Shown here in pieces: positions 27,556 to 37,594 of a DNA stretch of 64,000 nt. Origin of the DNA: Clostridia bacterium (GTDB lineage Bacteria > Bacillota > Clostridia > Oscillospirales > Acutalibacteraceae); NCBI GenBank assembly GCA_017521425.1, contig JAFXCQ010000004.1, forward strand, positions 1 through 64,000, in the 5' to 3' direction. The position numbers and the translations under genes are program-made. Under the pieces are notes generated by a model. It was given only the letters and a program-made list of their open reading frames with translations. It had not been told where the DNA came from and did not search any database. Within the stretch, counting starts at the first letter, position 1, and each line of letters starts with the position of its first letter.

Positions 27556-29470
27556 TGCTTTTACATTCCTTTCTATCTTCTTTGTTTTTTAATTTTAAAT
27601 AGATTGTTGAAAGTGGTGGTAATTTCAAATCAATTGACTGCTCATATTCACCATAATGCTCATCAAGTGTTTTATAAGTCTTTTTGATTTTTTCACCTGC
27701 ACCACCGAATTTCGCAGAATCTGAATTGAAAACTATTTCGTAAGTGCCTTTCTCAGGAACACCTATTTTATAAACTGGTCTTTCAACCTTTGTGAAGTTG
27801 CATACTGCAATAATCTTTTCGCCCGACTCATCAGTTCTTGCAAATGCAATAACTGAATTATTATTATCATCACTTACTAACCAGTTGAAGCCTTCCCAGC
27901 TATAATCAATTTCCCAGAATGGCGAATTCTTTTTATAAAATGAGTTCAATTCTTTTACATAGGTCTGAAGATTCTTATGTGCATCATACCCTAAAAGAAG
28001 CCAGTCGAGACCTTTTTTGTAATCCCACTCTATAAACTGACCAAATTCAGAACCCATAAACAAGAGTTTTTTTCCTGGATGTGCATACATATAACCTAAA
28101 AATGCTCTTACGCTTGCGAATTTCTCTTCGTAGCTACCCGGCATTTTATTTATAAGTGAGCATTTACCATGAACTACTTCATCGTGAGAAATAGGAAGCA
28201 CAAAATTTTCTGAAAATGCGTAGAAGAACGAGAAGGTTACAAGGTTATGATTAAATTTTTTATGAATACCCTCTAACGAGAAATATCTTAAAATATCATT
28301 CATCCAACCCATATTCCATTTGAAGTTGAAGCCGAGTCCCCCTGCATAAACAGGCTTTGAAACAAGTGGCCACGCTGTGCTTTCTTCTGCAATCATACAT
28401 ACATCAGGATGATTTCTGAAAACCTCTTCGTTAAGTTCCTGTAAAAACTCAACCGCCTCGTAGTTTTTATTGCCACCATCTTTATTTGCAATCCAGTGCC
28501 CATCATCTCTACCATAGTCAAGGTAGAGCATAGAAGCAACCGCGTCAACTCTTAAACCGTCAATGTGATATTCCTCGAGCCAGAAGCAGGCATTAGAAAT
28601 TAAGAAGCTTTTAACTTCATTTCTGCCAAAGTCAAATACCTTTGTCCCCCATTGAAGATGCTCACCTTTTCTTATATCGGCATATTCGTAGCAAGGCTCA
28701 CCATCAAAGTTAGAGAGTCCGTGTGCATCCTTCGGGAAGTGAGCGGGTACCCAGTCAAGAATAACACCTATTCCTGCTTTATGACATTCATCTATAAGAT
28801 ATTTAAAATCATCAGGTGTCCCATAACGAGATGTTACTGAATAATAACCAGTAACCTGATAACCCCATGAGCCATCAAACGGATATTCTGAAACTGGCAT
28901 CATTTCGATATGTGTATATCCCATTTTTTTCACATACGAAACAAGCTCTTTCGCCAAATCACGATAGCTTAAAAAGTTACCATCTTCGTATTGCTTCCAC
29001 GAGCCCAAATGCATCTCGTAAATATTGACAGGAGATTTATAGACTGACTTGTTTTTTCTTTCTTCAAGCCATTTACTGTCCCTCCATTTATAAGAGCCCT
29101 TGAATATCTTGGAGGCAGTACCAGGACGCGTTTCTGAATGAATTGCGTAGGGGTCTGCTTTAAAATGCTTTTCGCCTTTACTGTCAGTAATCAAAAACTT
29201 ATAAGCATCATAGTTTTTAACATTCTGACAGAAAACCTCCCAACAACCTGCGTCATTGAGTCTTGTCATTACCGAAGCATTTTCATCCCAACCATTAAAA
29301 TCACCAACTACACTCACAGCTTTTGCGTGTGGTGCCCACACTCTAAAAACATATTCAGTATCTGTTACCTCGTGTGCACCGAAAAATTCCTGTGCCTTGT
29401 AATTTCTGCCTAAATGAAAGACATAAAGAGGAAAATCGTTAGGATTTACTTCCGTTTCTTTTATTTTCAC
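27539..29470 (-). CDS. glgB: 1,4-alpha-glucan branching enzyme
   Basis: 643 residues, GH13 subfamily. Creates alpha-1,6 branches. An N-terminal CBM48 is recognisable ([20 protein letters not shown]). The barrel has catalytic Asp in [10 protein letters not shown] (near 307), catalytic Glu in MIAEESTAW (near 358) and the transition-state Asp in SHDEVVHGK (near 428). The GTG start at 29470 is preferred because GGGGTG lies 8 bases upstream; an ATG at 29494 lacks a site. First gene of the glg operon. Confidence 0.96.
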   Translation of the reverse strand: MKIKETEVNPNDFPLYVFHLGRNYKAQEFFGAHEVTDTEYVFRVWAPHAKAVSVVGDFNGWDENASVMTRLNDAGCWEVFCQNVKNYDAYKFLITDSKGEKHFKADPYAIHSETRPGTASKIFKGSYKWRDSKWLEERKNKSVYKSPVNIYEMHLGSWKQYEDGNFLSYRDLAKELVSYVKKMGYTHIEMMPVSEYPFDGSWGYQVTGYYSVTSRYGTPDDFKYLIDECHKAGIGVILDWVPAHFPKDAHGLSNFDGEPCYEYADIRKGEHLQWGTKVFDFGRNEVKSFLISNACFWLEEYHIDGLRVDAVASMLYLDYGRDDGHWIANKDGGNKNYEAVEFLQELNEEVFRNHPDVCMIAEESTAWPLVSKPVYAGGLGFNFKWNMGWMNDILRYFSLEGIHKKFNHNLVTFSFFYAFSENFVLPISHDEVVHGKCSLINKMPGSYEEKFASVRAFLGYMYAHPGKKLLFMGSEFGQFIEWDYKKGLDWLLLGYDAHKNLQTYVKELNSFYKKNSPFWEIDYSWEGFNWLVSDDNNNSVIAFARTDESGEKIIAVCNFTKVERPVYKIGVPEKGTYEIVFNSDSAKFGGAGEKIKKTYKTLDEHYGEYEQSIDLKLPPLSTIYLKLKNKEDRKECKSNGKKN

Positions 29471-29519
29471 TTGTCGTTCACCCCATATCGACATAAAATG
29501 GTTACTATACCTTATAATA

Positions 29520-29548
29520 AATATATCAAAATGCTAAATTTAATTCAA
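29520..29548 (-). promoter_or_regulatory. SigA promoter of the glg operon
   Basis: TTGAAT, 17-base spacer, TATATT on the minus strand, about 50 bases before the glgB start. Confidence 0.6.
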
Positions 29549-29760
29549 GTAGTTTTTGATATATTTTGTTCAAAGCCCCATTAAAGTTTTTTGTTAAAAT
29601 TTGGTAATCTTGCACAATAAATTTGTGTTTTAAGTCGAAAAAAGAATTATTATCTGTTCTGTAAAAATATGTTAATATTTTGTAAAAACACAATTTTTTG
29701 TGGTTCTTTTTTCTTCCTGAGAATAATATTTCGATATTTTGTGGTATTATATCAAAGTTA

Positions 29761-29774
29761 GTTAAACGTTTAAC
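29761..29774. promoter_or_regulatory. Palindromic operator candidate of the MarR gene
   Basis: Perfect 14-bp palindrome GTTAAACGTTTAAC, 25 bases before the marR ATG and just after a TATTAT box (29745-29750), where a MarR dimer would block transcription. Confidence 0.6.
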
Positions 29775-29798
29775 CTTTTTTAAGAAAGGATTACTGAA

Positions 29799-30287
29799 AT
29801 GGATAACCGTTCACTCGTACATGAAATAATAACATTGAATGTTACCCACCGTTATCGTGTAGGCAAAGCCGCCTCGTCATTAGGTCTTTATTTCGGGCAA
29901 CCCGCAATTCTTGAATTTATCTTACAAAATAACAACTGTACACAAAAAGAATTAGCGGAGCATCTTCATATTTCACCGCCTTCTGTTGCAACTACTTTAA
30001 AAAGGATGGAAAAAGCGGGATTTATAGAGCGAATTGAAGATGAATCAGATACAAGAAAAAAACGTCTTGCTGTAACTGAAAAAGGTAAAAATGCTTTACA
30101 CGACTTCAGAAAGCTTTGTGACGAAACAGACTCACAGCTTTTTATAAACTTCAGCGAAGATGAAAAAGAACAGCTTATGAGTTATTTAAAAAGGCTTAAC
30201 GGGAATATTGCCGACAGTGATTTAAGTCGTGAAAACTTTAAAAAAGTTATCAAAAAGCAGATTGAAGAAAGTGAGAGGATAAAATAA
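29799..30287 (+). CDS. MarR-family transcriptional regulator
   Basis: 162 residues. Winged helix with NNCTQKELAEHLHISPPSVATTLKRMEKAGFIERIEDESDTRKKRL-type content (recognition helix SPPSVATTLKRME, wing DESDTRKKR). MarR dimers bind palindromes and are released by small phenolic or drug ligands. It lies one base before the first exporter gene and behind a perfect 14-bp palindrome, so it probably represses itself and the exporter. AAAGGA ribosome site. Confidence 0.9.
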   Translation: MDNRSLVHEIITLNVTHRYRVGKAASSLGLYFGQPAILEFILQNNNCTQKELAEHLHISPPSVATTLKRMEKAGFIERIEDESDTRKKRLAVTEKGKNALHDFRKLCDETDSQLFINFSEDEKEQLMSYLKRLNGNIADSDLSRENFKKVIKKQIEESERIK

Positions 30288-30288
30288 T

Positions 30289-32088
30289 ATGATAAGAAAG
30301 CTTTTATGTTACGCCAAGGGGTACAGAATATACTCTTTTTTAGCACCCGCAACAATCGTGCTTGAGGTATTACTTGAGGTTGCTATTCCATTTTTAATGT
30401 CAGTTATAATCGACTCTGGTATAAATGGAATTCCACTTACTGAAAAAAATGGAATTATTGTAGAATTACTCATAAAGCTTGGTTTTGCTGAAAAACAAGG
30501 CCTGGATTTAGTTGTAGCAACTGGTTTGCTTATGATTGCCATGGCATGTGTTTCTCTCGCTTGCGGTGCATCTGCAGCATATTTCGCCGCAAAAGCGGGT
30601 ATGGGCTTCGGTAAAAATTTAAGAGGTGCTATGTTCTCAAAAATTCAGGACTACTCCTTCTCAAATGTTGACAAATTTTCTACCGGTTCTCTCATTACAA
30701 GAATAACAACTGATGTAAATATGATTCAGAATGCCTATATGATGGCAATAAGAATGCTTGTGCGTTCACCTCTTATGTTCGCTATGGCAATCGGTATGGC
30801 TATGGGCATAAACAAAAAACTCTCTCTTGTATTTTTAATAGTCGGTCCACTTCTTGGTTTTACACTTATTTTTATAGGCTCAAAAGCGCATCCGAGATTT
30901 GAGCGTATGTTTAAAAAATATGATAAATTCAACACATCTATTCAGGAAAATTTAATTTCTATAAGAGTTGTTAAAGCATTTGTCCGTTCAAAACACGAAA
31001 AAGAAAAATTCCAGATTTCAAATGATGAATTAAAAGCAGCGGCAATTTTTGCAGAAAAGCTTATTATTTTAAACAGCCCTGTTATGATGGTTGCAGTTTA
31101 TTCCTGTATTCTTGCAATTCTCTGGTTTGGTACAAAACTCATTTTTGTAGGCGAAATGCAGTTAGGCGACCTTATGAGCTTTATAACCTATGTTCAGCAG
31201 ATTCTTATGTCACTTATGATGATTTCAATGATATTTGTTATGTCTGTTATGGCAAAAGCATCAATGAAGCGTGTTTGCGAAGTATTAGAAGAAACTCCTA
31301 CAATAAACGATGACAACGCAGATGCAAATTTAAAAGTAGAGTCTGGCGATATTGAATTTAAAAACGTATTTTTCAAATACAATGAAACCGCAGAAGAACC
31401 CGTTCTTTCAGATATAAATCTTTCAATAAAATCCGGCGAAACTGTTGGTATTTTAGGTGGTACAGGTAGTGCAAAATCCTCACTCGTTCAACTTATACCT
31501 CGTCTTTACGATGTTACCCAGGGTGAAGTTTTAGTCGGTGGCAGAAATGTTAAAGATTATAAATTAGATGCGCTCCGCGACAGCGTTTCAATGGTACTTC
31601 AATCAAATGTACTTTTCTCTGGTACAATAGAAGAAAATCTTCGTTGGGGTAATGAAAACGCAACAATAGAAGAAATAAGAGCGGCAGCAAAAATTTCTTG
31701 TGCAGATGATTTTGTTATGAGTTTTCCTGAACAGTATCAGACAGAACTCGAACAAGGTGGCGTAAATGTTTCAGGTGGTCAGAAACAAAGACTCTGTATT
31801 GCAAGAGCATTACTTAAAAACCCAAAAATTCTTATTCTTGACGACTCAACAAGTGCTGTTGATACTGCAACAGATGCGAAAATCAGAGAGGGTATGAAAA
31901 ACTCTCTCCCTGATACAACAAAAATTATAATTGCACAGAGAATAAACTCTATTCAGCATGCAGATAAAATTATTGTCATTGATGATGGCAAAATCGATGA
32001 TGTTGGTACTCACGAAGAATTACTTGCCCGTAATGAGATTTATAAAGATGTTTATACTTCTCAGCAAGAGGGCAAAATGGAACAGTAA
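30289..32088 (+). CDS. ABC exporter half-transporter with degenerate ATP site (partner A)
   Basis: 599 residues: six-helix membrane domain (1-320) and nucleotide-binding domain. The NBD shows Walker A GGTGSAKSS near 389 (Ala where the usual Gly precedes Lys), signature VSGGQKQR, Walker B ILILDDSTSAVD with Asp in place of the catalytic Glu, and a switch loop IAQRI with Gln in place of His. These replacements mark the non-hydrolysing half of heterodimeric exporters such as BmrCD, LmrCD and TM287/288. The canonical partner begins 12 bases downstream. It probably exports drugs, lipids or peptides under MarR control. Confidence 0.9.
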   Translation: MIRKLLCYAKGYRIYSFLAPATIVLEVLLEVAIPFLMSVIIDSGINGIPLTEKNGIIVELLIKLGFAEKQGLDLVVATGLLMIAMACVSLACGASAAYFAAKAGMGFGKNLRGAMFSKIQDYSFSNVDKFSTGSLITRITTDVNMIQNAYMMAIRMLVRSPLMFAMAIGMAMGINKKLSLVFLIVGPLLGFTLIFIGSKAHPRFERMFKKYDKFNTSIQENLISIRVVKAFVRSKHEKEKFQISNDELKAAAIFAEKLIILNSPVMMVAVYSCILAILWFGTKLIFVGEMQLGDLMSFITYVQQILMSLMMISMIFVMSVMAKASMKRVCEVLEETPTINDDNADANLKVESGDIEFKNVFFKYNETAEEPVLSDINLSIKSGETVGILGGTGSAKSSLVQLIPRLYDVTQGEVLVGGRNVKDYKLDALRDSVSMVLQSNVLFSGTIEENLRWGNENATIEEIRAAAKISCADDFVMSFPEQYQTELEQGGVNVSGGQKQRLCIARALLKNPKILILDDSTSAVDTATDAKIREGMKNSLPDTTKIIIAQRINSIQHADKIIVIDDGKIDDVGTHEELLARNEIYKDVYTSQQEGKMEQ

Positions 32089-32100
32089 GGGGTGTGATAA

Positions 32101-34074
32101 TTGGCAGAAAAACAAATTAAAAAACAACCTAACGGACCAGGTCCGGGTGGCAAAATGAAATTCGAAAAACCGAATGATGCAGGTAAAACACTCTCAAGAC
32201 TTTTAGGTTATGTCGTAAAAAATAAAGTTCTTTTGGTGTTAGTTGCATTTTTAGTTTTTGTAAGCTCTGGAGCAGGTGTTGCAGGTACTTACCTTTTAAC
32301 ACCTATCATTAACGAAATCGGCCTTGTTGTAAAAACTGGTACTTTTGATGTTACAAATATTATTAAATATCTTGTAATTATCGGTGCTATATATGTTTGT
32401 GGTGCAGTTGCACAATATATTTACCAAAGAGTAATGCTCAATATTTCACAAGGTACATTGAATCTTTTAAGAAAAGACCTTTTCGACCACCTACAAAGTC
32501 TTCCAATTAAATTTTTCGACTCACACACTCACGGTGAGCTTATGAGTCGTTTCACAAATGATACAGACACAATCCGTGAAGCAATAAGTCAGGGGTTAGT
32601 TCAGGTTATTTCTTCACTCGTTACTGTTGTTGGTATTTTCCTTATGATGCTTTATATAAGTCCTGCTCTCACCGGACTTATTATAGTAATGCTTGTTGTA
32701 ATGCTCAACATTATTAAATTCATCGGAGGAAAAAGTGCCGGATTTTTCAGAAAGCAACAACAGAATATTGGTGCTCTCAATGGCTACATTGAAGAATTCA
32801 TAGAAGGCCAGAGAGTTGTAAAGGTATTCTGCAGAGAAGAAAAATCTAAAGAAAATTTTGGTGTATGCAACGAAAACTTCAGAAAAGCTGCTACAAATGC
32901 TCACACCTGTGCGAGTATTATAATGCCTATTATGGGTAACCTTTCTTACTTTAACTTTGCGGCAACTGCGGCTTTCGGCGCATTCATAATTATTAAATTT
33001 GCAGGTACTGGTTCAACAGGTATTTCTTCATTCCTTTTAGGCGGTGTTGAGGGTGCTCTTACTATTGGTTCGCTTGCTGCATTTTTACAATATACAAGGC
33101 AATTTTCAAACCCTATAAGTCAGGTTTCTCAACAGCTTAACGGTATTCTTGCTGCTCTTGCCGGTGCTGAAAGAATTTTCGCAATTATTGACACAGAGCC
33201 GGAAGAAGATGACGGTTATGTTACTTTAGTAAATGCAATTGTTGATGAAAACGGAAATATTAAAGAGAGTGAAACAAGAACAGGCAAATGGGCATGGCGT
33301 CATCCTCATTCTGCAGATGGAACTGTAACCTACACACTTTTAAAAGGTGATGTCCGTTTCCACGATGTAACCTTCTCTTACGATGGTAAAAAGACTGTAT
33401 TAAAGAATATTTCTCTTTATGCAAAGCCTGGTCAGAAAATTGCTTTTGTCGGCTCAACCGGTGCTGGTAAAACTACAATTACAAATCTTATAAACCGTTT
33501 TTATGATATTGACGAGGGCAAAATTACCTATGACGGAATAAATATAAAGAAAATCAAAAAAGATGATTTAAGACGTTCTCTTGCTATGGTACTCCAGGAC
33601 ACACATCTTTTCACAGGCACTGTAGAAGAAAATATCCGTTACGGTAAACTTGATGCTACTCACGAAGAAATTGTTGCCGCTGCAAAACTTTCCAATGCGC
33701 ACAGTTTTATTAAAAGATTACCGGATGGTTATAACACTATGCTCAAAGGTGATGGCAGCAACCTTTCACAAGGACAGCGACAATTACTTGCTATTGCCCG
33801 TGCGGCAGTTGCAGACCCACCGGTGCTCATACTCGATGAAGCAACAAGCTCGATTGATACACGAACAGAAAAGCTTATTGAAAAGGGTATGGATAAACTT
33901 ATGGAAGACAAGACTGTTTTTGTTATTGCGCACAGACTTTCTACCGTAAGAAACTCAAATGCTATTATGGTGCTTGAAGACGGTCAGATTATAGAAAAAG
34001 GCGACCACGACACACTTTTAGAAGAAAAAGGCAAATATTACAAACTTTACACAGGACAGTTTGAATTGTCTTAA
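32101..34074 (+). CDS. ABC exporter half-transporter with canonical ATP site (partner B)
   Basis: 657 residues, TTG start behind AAGGGGTG. The N-terminal Lys/Pro/Gly-rich tail is followed by a six-helix membrane domain. The NBD is complete: Walker A GSTGAGKTT near 450, signature LSQGQRQL, Walker B VLILDEATSSID with the catalytic Glu, and AHRLSTV. A polar insert of about 35 residues (around 380-415, ending HPHSADGTVTYTLL) lies just before the NBD. It pairs with the upstream degenerate half; membrane and drug/lipid-exporter type. Confidence 0.92.
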   Translation: MAEKQIKKQPNGPGPGGKMKFEKPNDAGKTLSRLLGYVVKNKVLLVLVAFLVFVSSGAGVAGTYLLTPIINEIGLVVKTGTFDVTNIIKYLVIIGAIYVCGAVAQYIYQRVMLNISQGTLNLLRKDLFDHLQSLPIKFFDSHTHGELMSRFTNDTDTIREAISQGLVQVISSLVTVVGIFLMMLYISPALTGLIIVMLVVMLNIIKFIGGKSAGFFRKQQQNIGALNGYIEEFIEGQRVVKVFCREEKSKENFGVCNENFRKAATNAHTCASIIMPIMGNLSYFNFAATAAFGAFIIIKFAGTGSTGISSFLLGGVEGALTIGSLAAFLQYTRQFSNPISQVSQQLNGILAALAGAERIFAIIDTEPEEDDGYVTLVNAIVDENGNIKESETRTGKWAWRHPHSADGTVTYTLLKGDVRFHDVTFSYDGKKTVLKNISLYAKPGQKIAFVGSTGAGKTTITNLINRFYDIDEGKITYDGINIKKIKKDDLRRSLAMVLQDTHLFTGTVEENIRYGKLDATHEEIVAAAKLSNAHSFIKRLPDGYNTMLKGDGSNLSQGQRQLLAIARAAVADPPVLILDEATSSIDTRTEKLIEKGMDKLMEDKTVFVIAHRLSTVRNSNAIMVLEDGQIIEKGDHDTLLEEKGKYYKLYTGQFELS

Positions 34075-34089
34075 ATATGCCAAAAACTC

Positions 34090-34130
34090 AATCAGGTCAA
34101 TGCTTTATAGAGCCTTGACCTGATTTTTTT
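34090..34130 (+). terminator. Terminator of the marR-exporter operon
   Basis: AATCAGGTCAA.. / TTGACCTGATT stem followed by TTTTTTT. Confidence 0.85.
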
Positions 34131-34164
34131 TACTGTCACAAATATTAAGATTTTGTAATAAATA

Positions 34165-34192
34165 TTGAGAATTTTCTGAAAATGTATATAAT
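34165..34192 (+). promoter_or_regulatory. Promoter of the O-antigen-ligase-like gene
   Basis: TTGAGA, 16-base spacer, TATAAT about 55 bases before the start. Confidence 0.6.
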
Positions 34193-34247
34193 AGAATAAA
34201 AATATAGATGTCAAAGGATATTCAATTTTTTATTTGTGGGTATTATT

Positions 34248-35720
34248 ATGGAATATATTTTTAAATCTGAAAAGGCTAAAAAGACAATTGAAGAAATACG
34301 CAAATTCCTTTTAAGCGACAGATGGATAGCAATTCTTTTCTTTGTGTCAATGATTATTGTAGGCTTACATTCTCATTTACCAAAAGAAGGCTTTCACATT
34401 TGGGGTAGTGTTGTTTTAGCATATATAACCGGTATCTGTTTCTTATTCACAGGCGATATAATGGCAATGCTTATACCGACACTATTTACATATCTTGTCG
34501 CAATAAGGTGCTACAACTCACTTGAAGCTTTTAAAGAAATATGGTATTTAGCAATACCTTTAGTGCTTATGCTCTTATTTAACCTTATTGTTTATGCAAA
34601 AAAGCCAACTATTAAAGGCTCACAATTTTTCCCGATGTTGCTTGTTTCAATTGCAGTTACTTTAGGCGGCGTCGGTGTCATTTCTAAAGAAGATTACTTC
34701 GGCGGTGCTGCTCTTTACAATATGCTCGGCATAGGCTTCGGTATGTTGTTCGTTTATTGCATTCTTTTCCCTCGAATTTCTACTGAAAATGGTTATTCAC
34801 TTATTGAAAAGCTTACTAAAATAATGGTTTTTGTAGGACTTGCAGGGGCACTTATGATTATCGCCCATTATGTTATCAACATTAACGATGTTATTGATAA
34901 CATAATCAATGAGAATAAGGGCGGTATTCTCTATATGAGATGGCGTAATAACACATCGACTATTCTGATGATTACAATGCCATTTGCCTTTTTATATGCA
35001 AATAAAAAATCGTACTCAATTATTATAGGATTTATTTTCTACCTTGCTATGCTTCTTACAGGCTCCCGTGGTGGTATGGTTTTCGGTACTGTTGAGCTTG
35101 TTATGTGTATAGTTATGTTCGTGCTTTACGACAGAAGAAGGCGCCTTGCTTACGCAATTATATGTGGTTGCTTTGTGGTAGTCGGACTTATCTTCCTGCC
35201 AGAAATAACACAGTTTTTAAACTACACCTTAAGCCGACTTTTCAAAGTTCTTAACGAGTTCCTTTTAGGTGGTGAAGACACCGAAACACGAGTAAGACAT
35301 TACGCGCGTGGTGTTAAGGATTATCTTAACAACCCTGTTTTCGGTACAGGTCTCGGTAATATGACTAATCGTGATATTTTCAAAAATAAACCTGGTGCTC
35401 TTTGCTGGTACCATTGTGAGCCTATTCAGATTGCGGGTAGCTTCGGTACTGTTGGAATTATTGCCTTTGTTTATCAGTTTATAAAAAGAAATGTTTTAAT
35501 CTGGAAAAAGGCAACTCTTTTTAATATGACTATTTTCTTGTCTTATATAAGTCTTGAATTGATGTCTCTTGTTAACCCGGGTATTCTTTGCCCTGTACCT
35601 TATCTTTTACTTGTGACAATATTTATGATTGTTGTTGAAAAGTGTGATGATGGTGAAGCACAGGAAAAAATTCCGATTTTAAAAAGATTTCGCGAAAAGA
35701 AAGAAAAAATCAAGGTTTAG
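34248..35720 (+). CDS. O-antigen ligase/polymerase-like (Wzy-C) membrane protein
   Basis: About 490 residues with some 11-12 hydrophobic segments. The conserved Wzy_C region is present: LTGSRGGMVFGT, a loop with arginines (TETRVRHYARGVKDY), NPVFGTGLGNM and the late HCEPIQIAGSFGTVG. In Gram-positive bacteria such proteins polymerise or transfer glycans in capsule or glycoprotein pathways. No glycan gene cluster surrounds it, but a NodB deacetylase and the processive glycosyltransferase are in the window. The ATG at 34248 is taken as start (GTGGG upstream). A GTG at 34236 in the same frame is possible. Confidence 0.78.
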   Translation: MEYIFKSEKAKKTIEEIRKFLLSDRWIAILFFVSMIIVGLHSHLPKEGFHIWGSVVLAYITGICFLFTGDIMAMLIPTLFTYLVAIRCYNSLEAFKEIWYLAIPLVLMLLFNLIVYAKKPTIKGSQFFPMLLVSIAVTLGGVGVISKEDYFGGAALYNMLGIGFGMLFVYCILFPRISTENGYSLIEKLTKIMVFVGLAGALMIIAHYVININDVIDNIINENKGGILYMRWRNNTSTILMITMPFAFLYANKKSYSIIIGFIFYLAMLLTGSRGGMVFGTVELVMCIVMFVLYDRRRRLAYAIICGCFVVVGLIFLPEITQFLNYTLSRLFKVLNEFLLGGEDTETRVRHYARGVKDYLNNPVFGTGLGNMTNRDIFKNKPGALCWYHCEPIQIAGSFGTVGIIAFVYQFIKRNVLIWKKATLFNMTIFLSYISLELMSLVNPGILCPVPYLLLVTIFMIVVEKCDDGEAQEKIPILKRFREKKEKIKV

Positions 35721-35732
35721 AGTACCCTTCAT

Positions 35733-35763
35733 AAGTGCTGAGTGCTGAATGCTGAGTGTTGAG
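35733..35763. repeat. Heptanucleotide tandem tract
   Basis: Four-plus degenerate units of the form AGTGCTG (AGTGCTG, AGTGCTG, AATGCTG, AGTGTTG), directly before a palindromic composite repeat. Confidence 0.75.
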
Positions 35764-35888
35764 TTTCGGAAGTCCTGCGGACTTGATTATAATTATTGTT
35801 CAATAAAAACAACAAGTTCTATCATTTTTAGTTTACAATAAACTTTAAATGATAGAACTTATCTTTTTGTTATTCAATTATAATTGCC
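35764..35888 (+). repeat. Palindromic composite repeat, copy A
   Basis: Begins TTTCGG, then a small AAGTCC/GGACTT hairpin, GATTATAATTA, and a perfect inverted repeat AAGTTCTATCATTT (35814-35827) / AAATGATAGAACTT (35847-35860), closing with an outer arm CAATTATAATTG. Shared order with copies near 53116, 53906, 61489 and 63616. Confidence 0.75.
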
Positions 35889-36018
35889 GACCGCGAGTCC
35901 CATAGTTATTCTCTATTCACTATTATCTCTTATCTTGAGCGAAGCGAGTATAATAGCGTCGCAGACCCTTAATTTTCCATTTTCAATTCTCAATTCCTGA
36001 AACTCAGCACTTCTCGTG
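35889..36018. other. Gap after the repeat, with more heptad tracts
   Basis: No gene. Contains heptad runs (CTCTATT, CACTATT, ATCTCTT near 35914-35934 and TTAATTT, TCCATTT, TCAATTC, TCAATTC near 35969-35996) and a GCGAAGCG mini-hairpin. Confidence 0.6.
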
Positions 36019-36609
36019 TTAATAATATCTTATTAAAGAAACAACCTTACCTAAAATTGCAACTTCATTTGTAATGATAGGCTCAAATTCGTCATTTTCA
36101 GGTTGAAGACGGAAATGACCGTTTTCTTTAAAAAATCTTTTAACAGTTGCTTCATCTTCAAGCATTGCAACAACAATGTCGCCATTATTTGCATACGGAG
36201 TTTTTTCTGCTATAACAATATCGCCATCGTGAATACCTGCCCAAAGCATACTCTCACCACGAACTTTTAAAGCAAATAAAGGTTTATCTCTTGAAACTCT
36301 GCCACCGTAAGGAATATAACCTTCAATCTGTTCAACTGCTAAAATAGGAATACCTGCAGTAACAGTACCAATAAGCGGAACCTGTGTAAAACTTTCCTCC
36401 TGACCTAATATGCGAATAGCTCTTTTTAAAAGTGGGTCTCTTAAAATATAACCCGCCTTTTCAAGTGCCTGAAGATGAGCATGAACTGTAGAAGTTGACT
36501 TTAAACCGACTGCTGCACCAATTTCTCTTATTGATGGTGGAACACCACCCTGAGAACGCTCAACTAAAAACTCATAAATTTTCTTTTGAGTTGCCGAAAT
36601 CTGTTCCAT
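36019..36609 (-). CDS. lexA: SOS response repressor LexA
   Basis: 196 residues. N-terminal winged helix (about 1-65; [20 protein letters not shown]) and C-terminal S24 self-cleaving domain. The cleavage bond A85-G86 in GTVTAGIP, catalytic Ser120 in GESMLW and Lys157 in ATVKRF are all present, so RecA-stimulated autocleavage should work. The ribosome site AGAGAGGTG precedes ATG. A likely LexA box lies at 36668-36681 in the divergent upstream region. Confidence 0.97.
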   Translation of the reverse strand: MEQISATQKKIYEFLVERSQGGVPPSIREIGAAVGLKSTSTVHAHLQALEKAGYILRDPLLKRAIRILGQEESFTQVPLIGTVTAGIPILAVEQIEGYIPYGGRVSRDKPLFALKVRGESMLWAGIHDGDIVIAEKTPYANNGDIVVAMLEDEATVKRFFKENGHFRLQPENDEFEPIITNEVAILGKVVSLIRYY

Positions 36610-36667
36610 AAAAAGACACCTCTCTTTCTTTTTATATCACTACTATAACATACATTCTCCAAAAATG

Positions 36668-36681
36668 CAAACATTTGTTTG
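36668..36681. promoter_or_regulatory. Probable LexA (SOS) box
   Basis: CAAACATTTGTTTG, a 14-bp inverted repeat matching 12 of 14 positions of the Bacillus-type consensus CGAACRNRYGTTYG, 59 bases upstream of lexA and also before the polysaccharide deacetylase gene. Confidence 0.6.
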
Positions 36682-36727
36682 TGAATTTTTCAAAAATTTT
36701 TTCATAACAGTATTAGTGGGTGATAAT

Positions 36728-37594
36728 ATGTATAAAATCTTAACTTTCAAAACACTTGTTCTTACTTCCGTAATTCTTTGCTTCACTATGATTTTTTCTG
36801 CAATAGCGAACACATTTTTGCCTGTTATTTCTGTATTTAACAAAAAAGAAAAAGAGGTTCTTATTTTAATGTACCACCAGGTAAGCGATAGTAGTGGGTT
36901 ATGGGGTGATTATGTAATACCGCCTTCACTTTTAAAAGAAGATTTTGAATATCTGAAAAACAACAATTTCACGCCAATAAAAATTAAAGATATTCTCGAT
37001 TTTACCAAAGGAACAAAAGATTTACCTGAAAAATCAGTAGTTATAACTTTTGATGATGGGCAGAGAAGTTTTTTGACTAAAGTCGTGCCGCTTTTAGAAG
37101 AGTATAACTACCCGGCAGTTGTAAATATTGTTGGTGCTTTAACGGATTTATACACCGAAAACGGTGAAACAAATGATAAATATGCTTATCTTAACTGGAA
37201 TGATATAAAAGTATTAGCTGAAAATCCTCTTGTAGAAATAGGGCATCATTCATACAATTTTCACTCGCTCGGATACAGGCGTGGTATGGGAAAAATCTAT
37301 GGCGAAAGTAATGCGGTTTACGCAGAAATAATAAAAACCGATATTGAAAAACTTAATGACAAGTTACTTTCAAATATCGGCGAAAGACCTTATATTTTAG
37401 CCTACCCTTATGGTATAAGAAATGATACTCTTTTAGAAATAGTAAAAGGCGAAAATTTTTCTGTTACTTTAGGTTGCAGAGAGAGTATAAACAAAATTTC
37501 TAAAGGTGATGACCTATTTGAATTAGGACGATTTAATCGCCCTTACGGCAAAAGCAGCAGTACCTTTTTTGAAGGTATTATAAAAACGAAATAA
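36728..37594 (+). CDS. Polysaccharide deacetylase family (NodB) protein
   Basis: 288 residues. N-terminal membrane anchor or signal (about 5-30), then a NodB fold: MYHQVS, the metal/catalytic TFDDGQRS, the HxxxH-type GHHSYNFHSL and AYPYGIRND. Such enzymes remove acetyl groups from peptidoglycan, chitin-like or PNAG polymers outside the cell. It could serve the polymer of the 7618-9027 glycosyltransferase, but the two are 27 kb apart. The start at 36728 follows GTGGGTGAT. The 3' end overlaps the convergent shikimate kinase gene by 17 bases. Confidence 0.87.
   Translation: MYKILTFKTLVLTSVILCFTMIFSAIANTFLPVISVFNKKEKEVLILMYHQVSDSSGLWGDYVIPPSLLKEDFEYLKNNNFTPIKIKDILDFTKGTKDLPEKSVVITFDDGQRSFLTKVVPLLEEYNYPAVVNIVGALTDLYTENGETNDKYAYLNWNDIKVLAENPLVEIGHHSYNFHSLGYRRGMGKIYGESNAVYAEIIKTDIEKLNDKLLSNIGERPYILAYPYGIRNDTLLEIVKGENFSVTLGCRESINKISKGDDLFELGRFNRPYGKSSSTFFEGIIKTK

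Noticed and set aside
34236-34247. GTG start for the O-antigen-ligase-like gene
   Set aside because: No ribosome site at a usable distance; ATG 34248 has GTGGG upstream. The evidence is weak either way.
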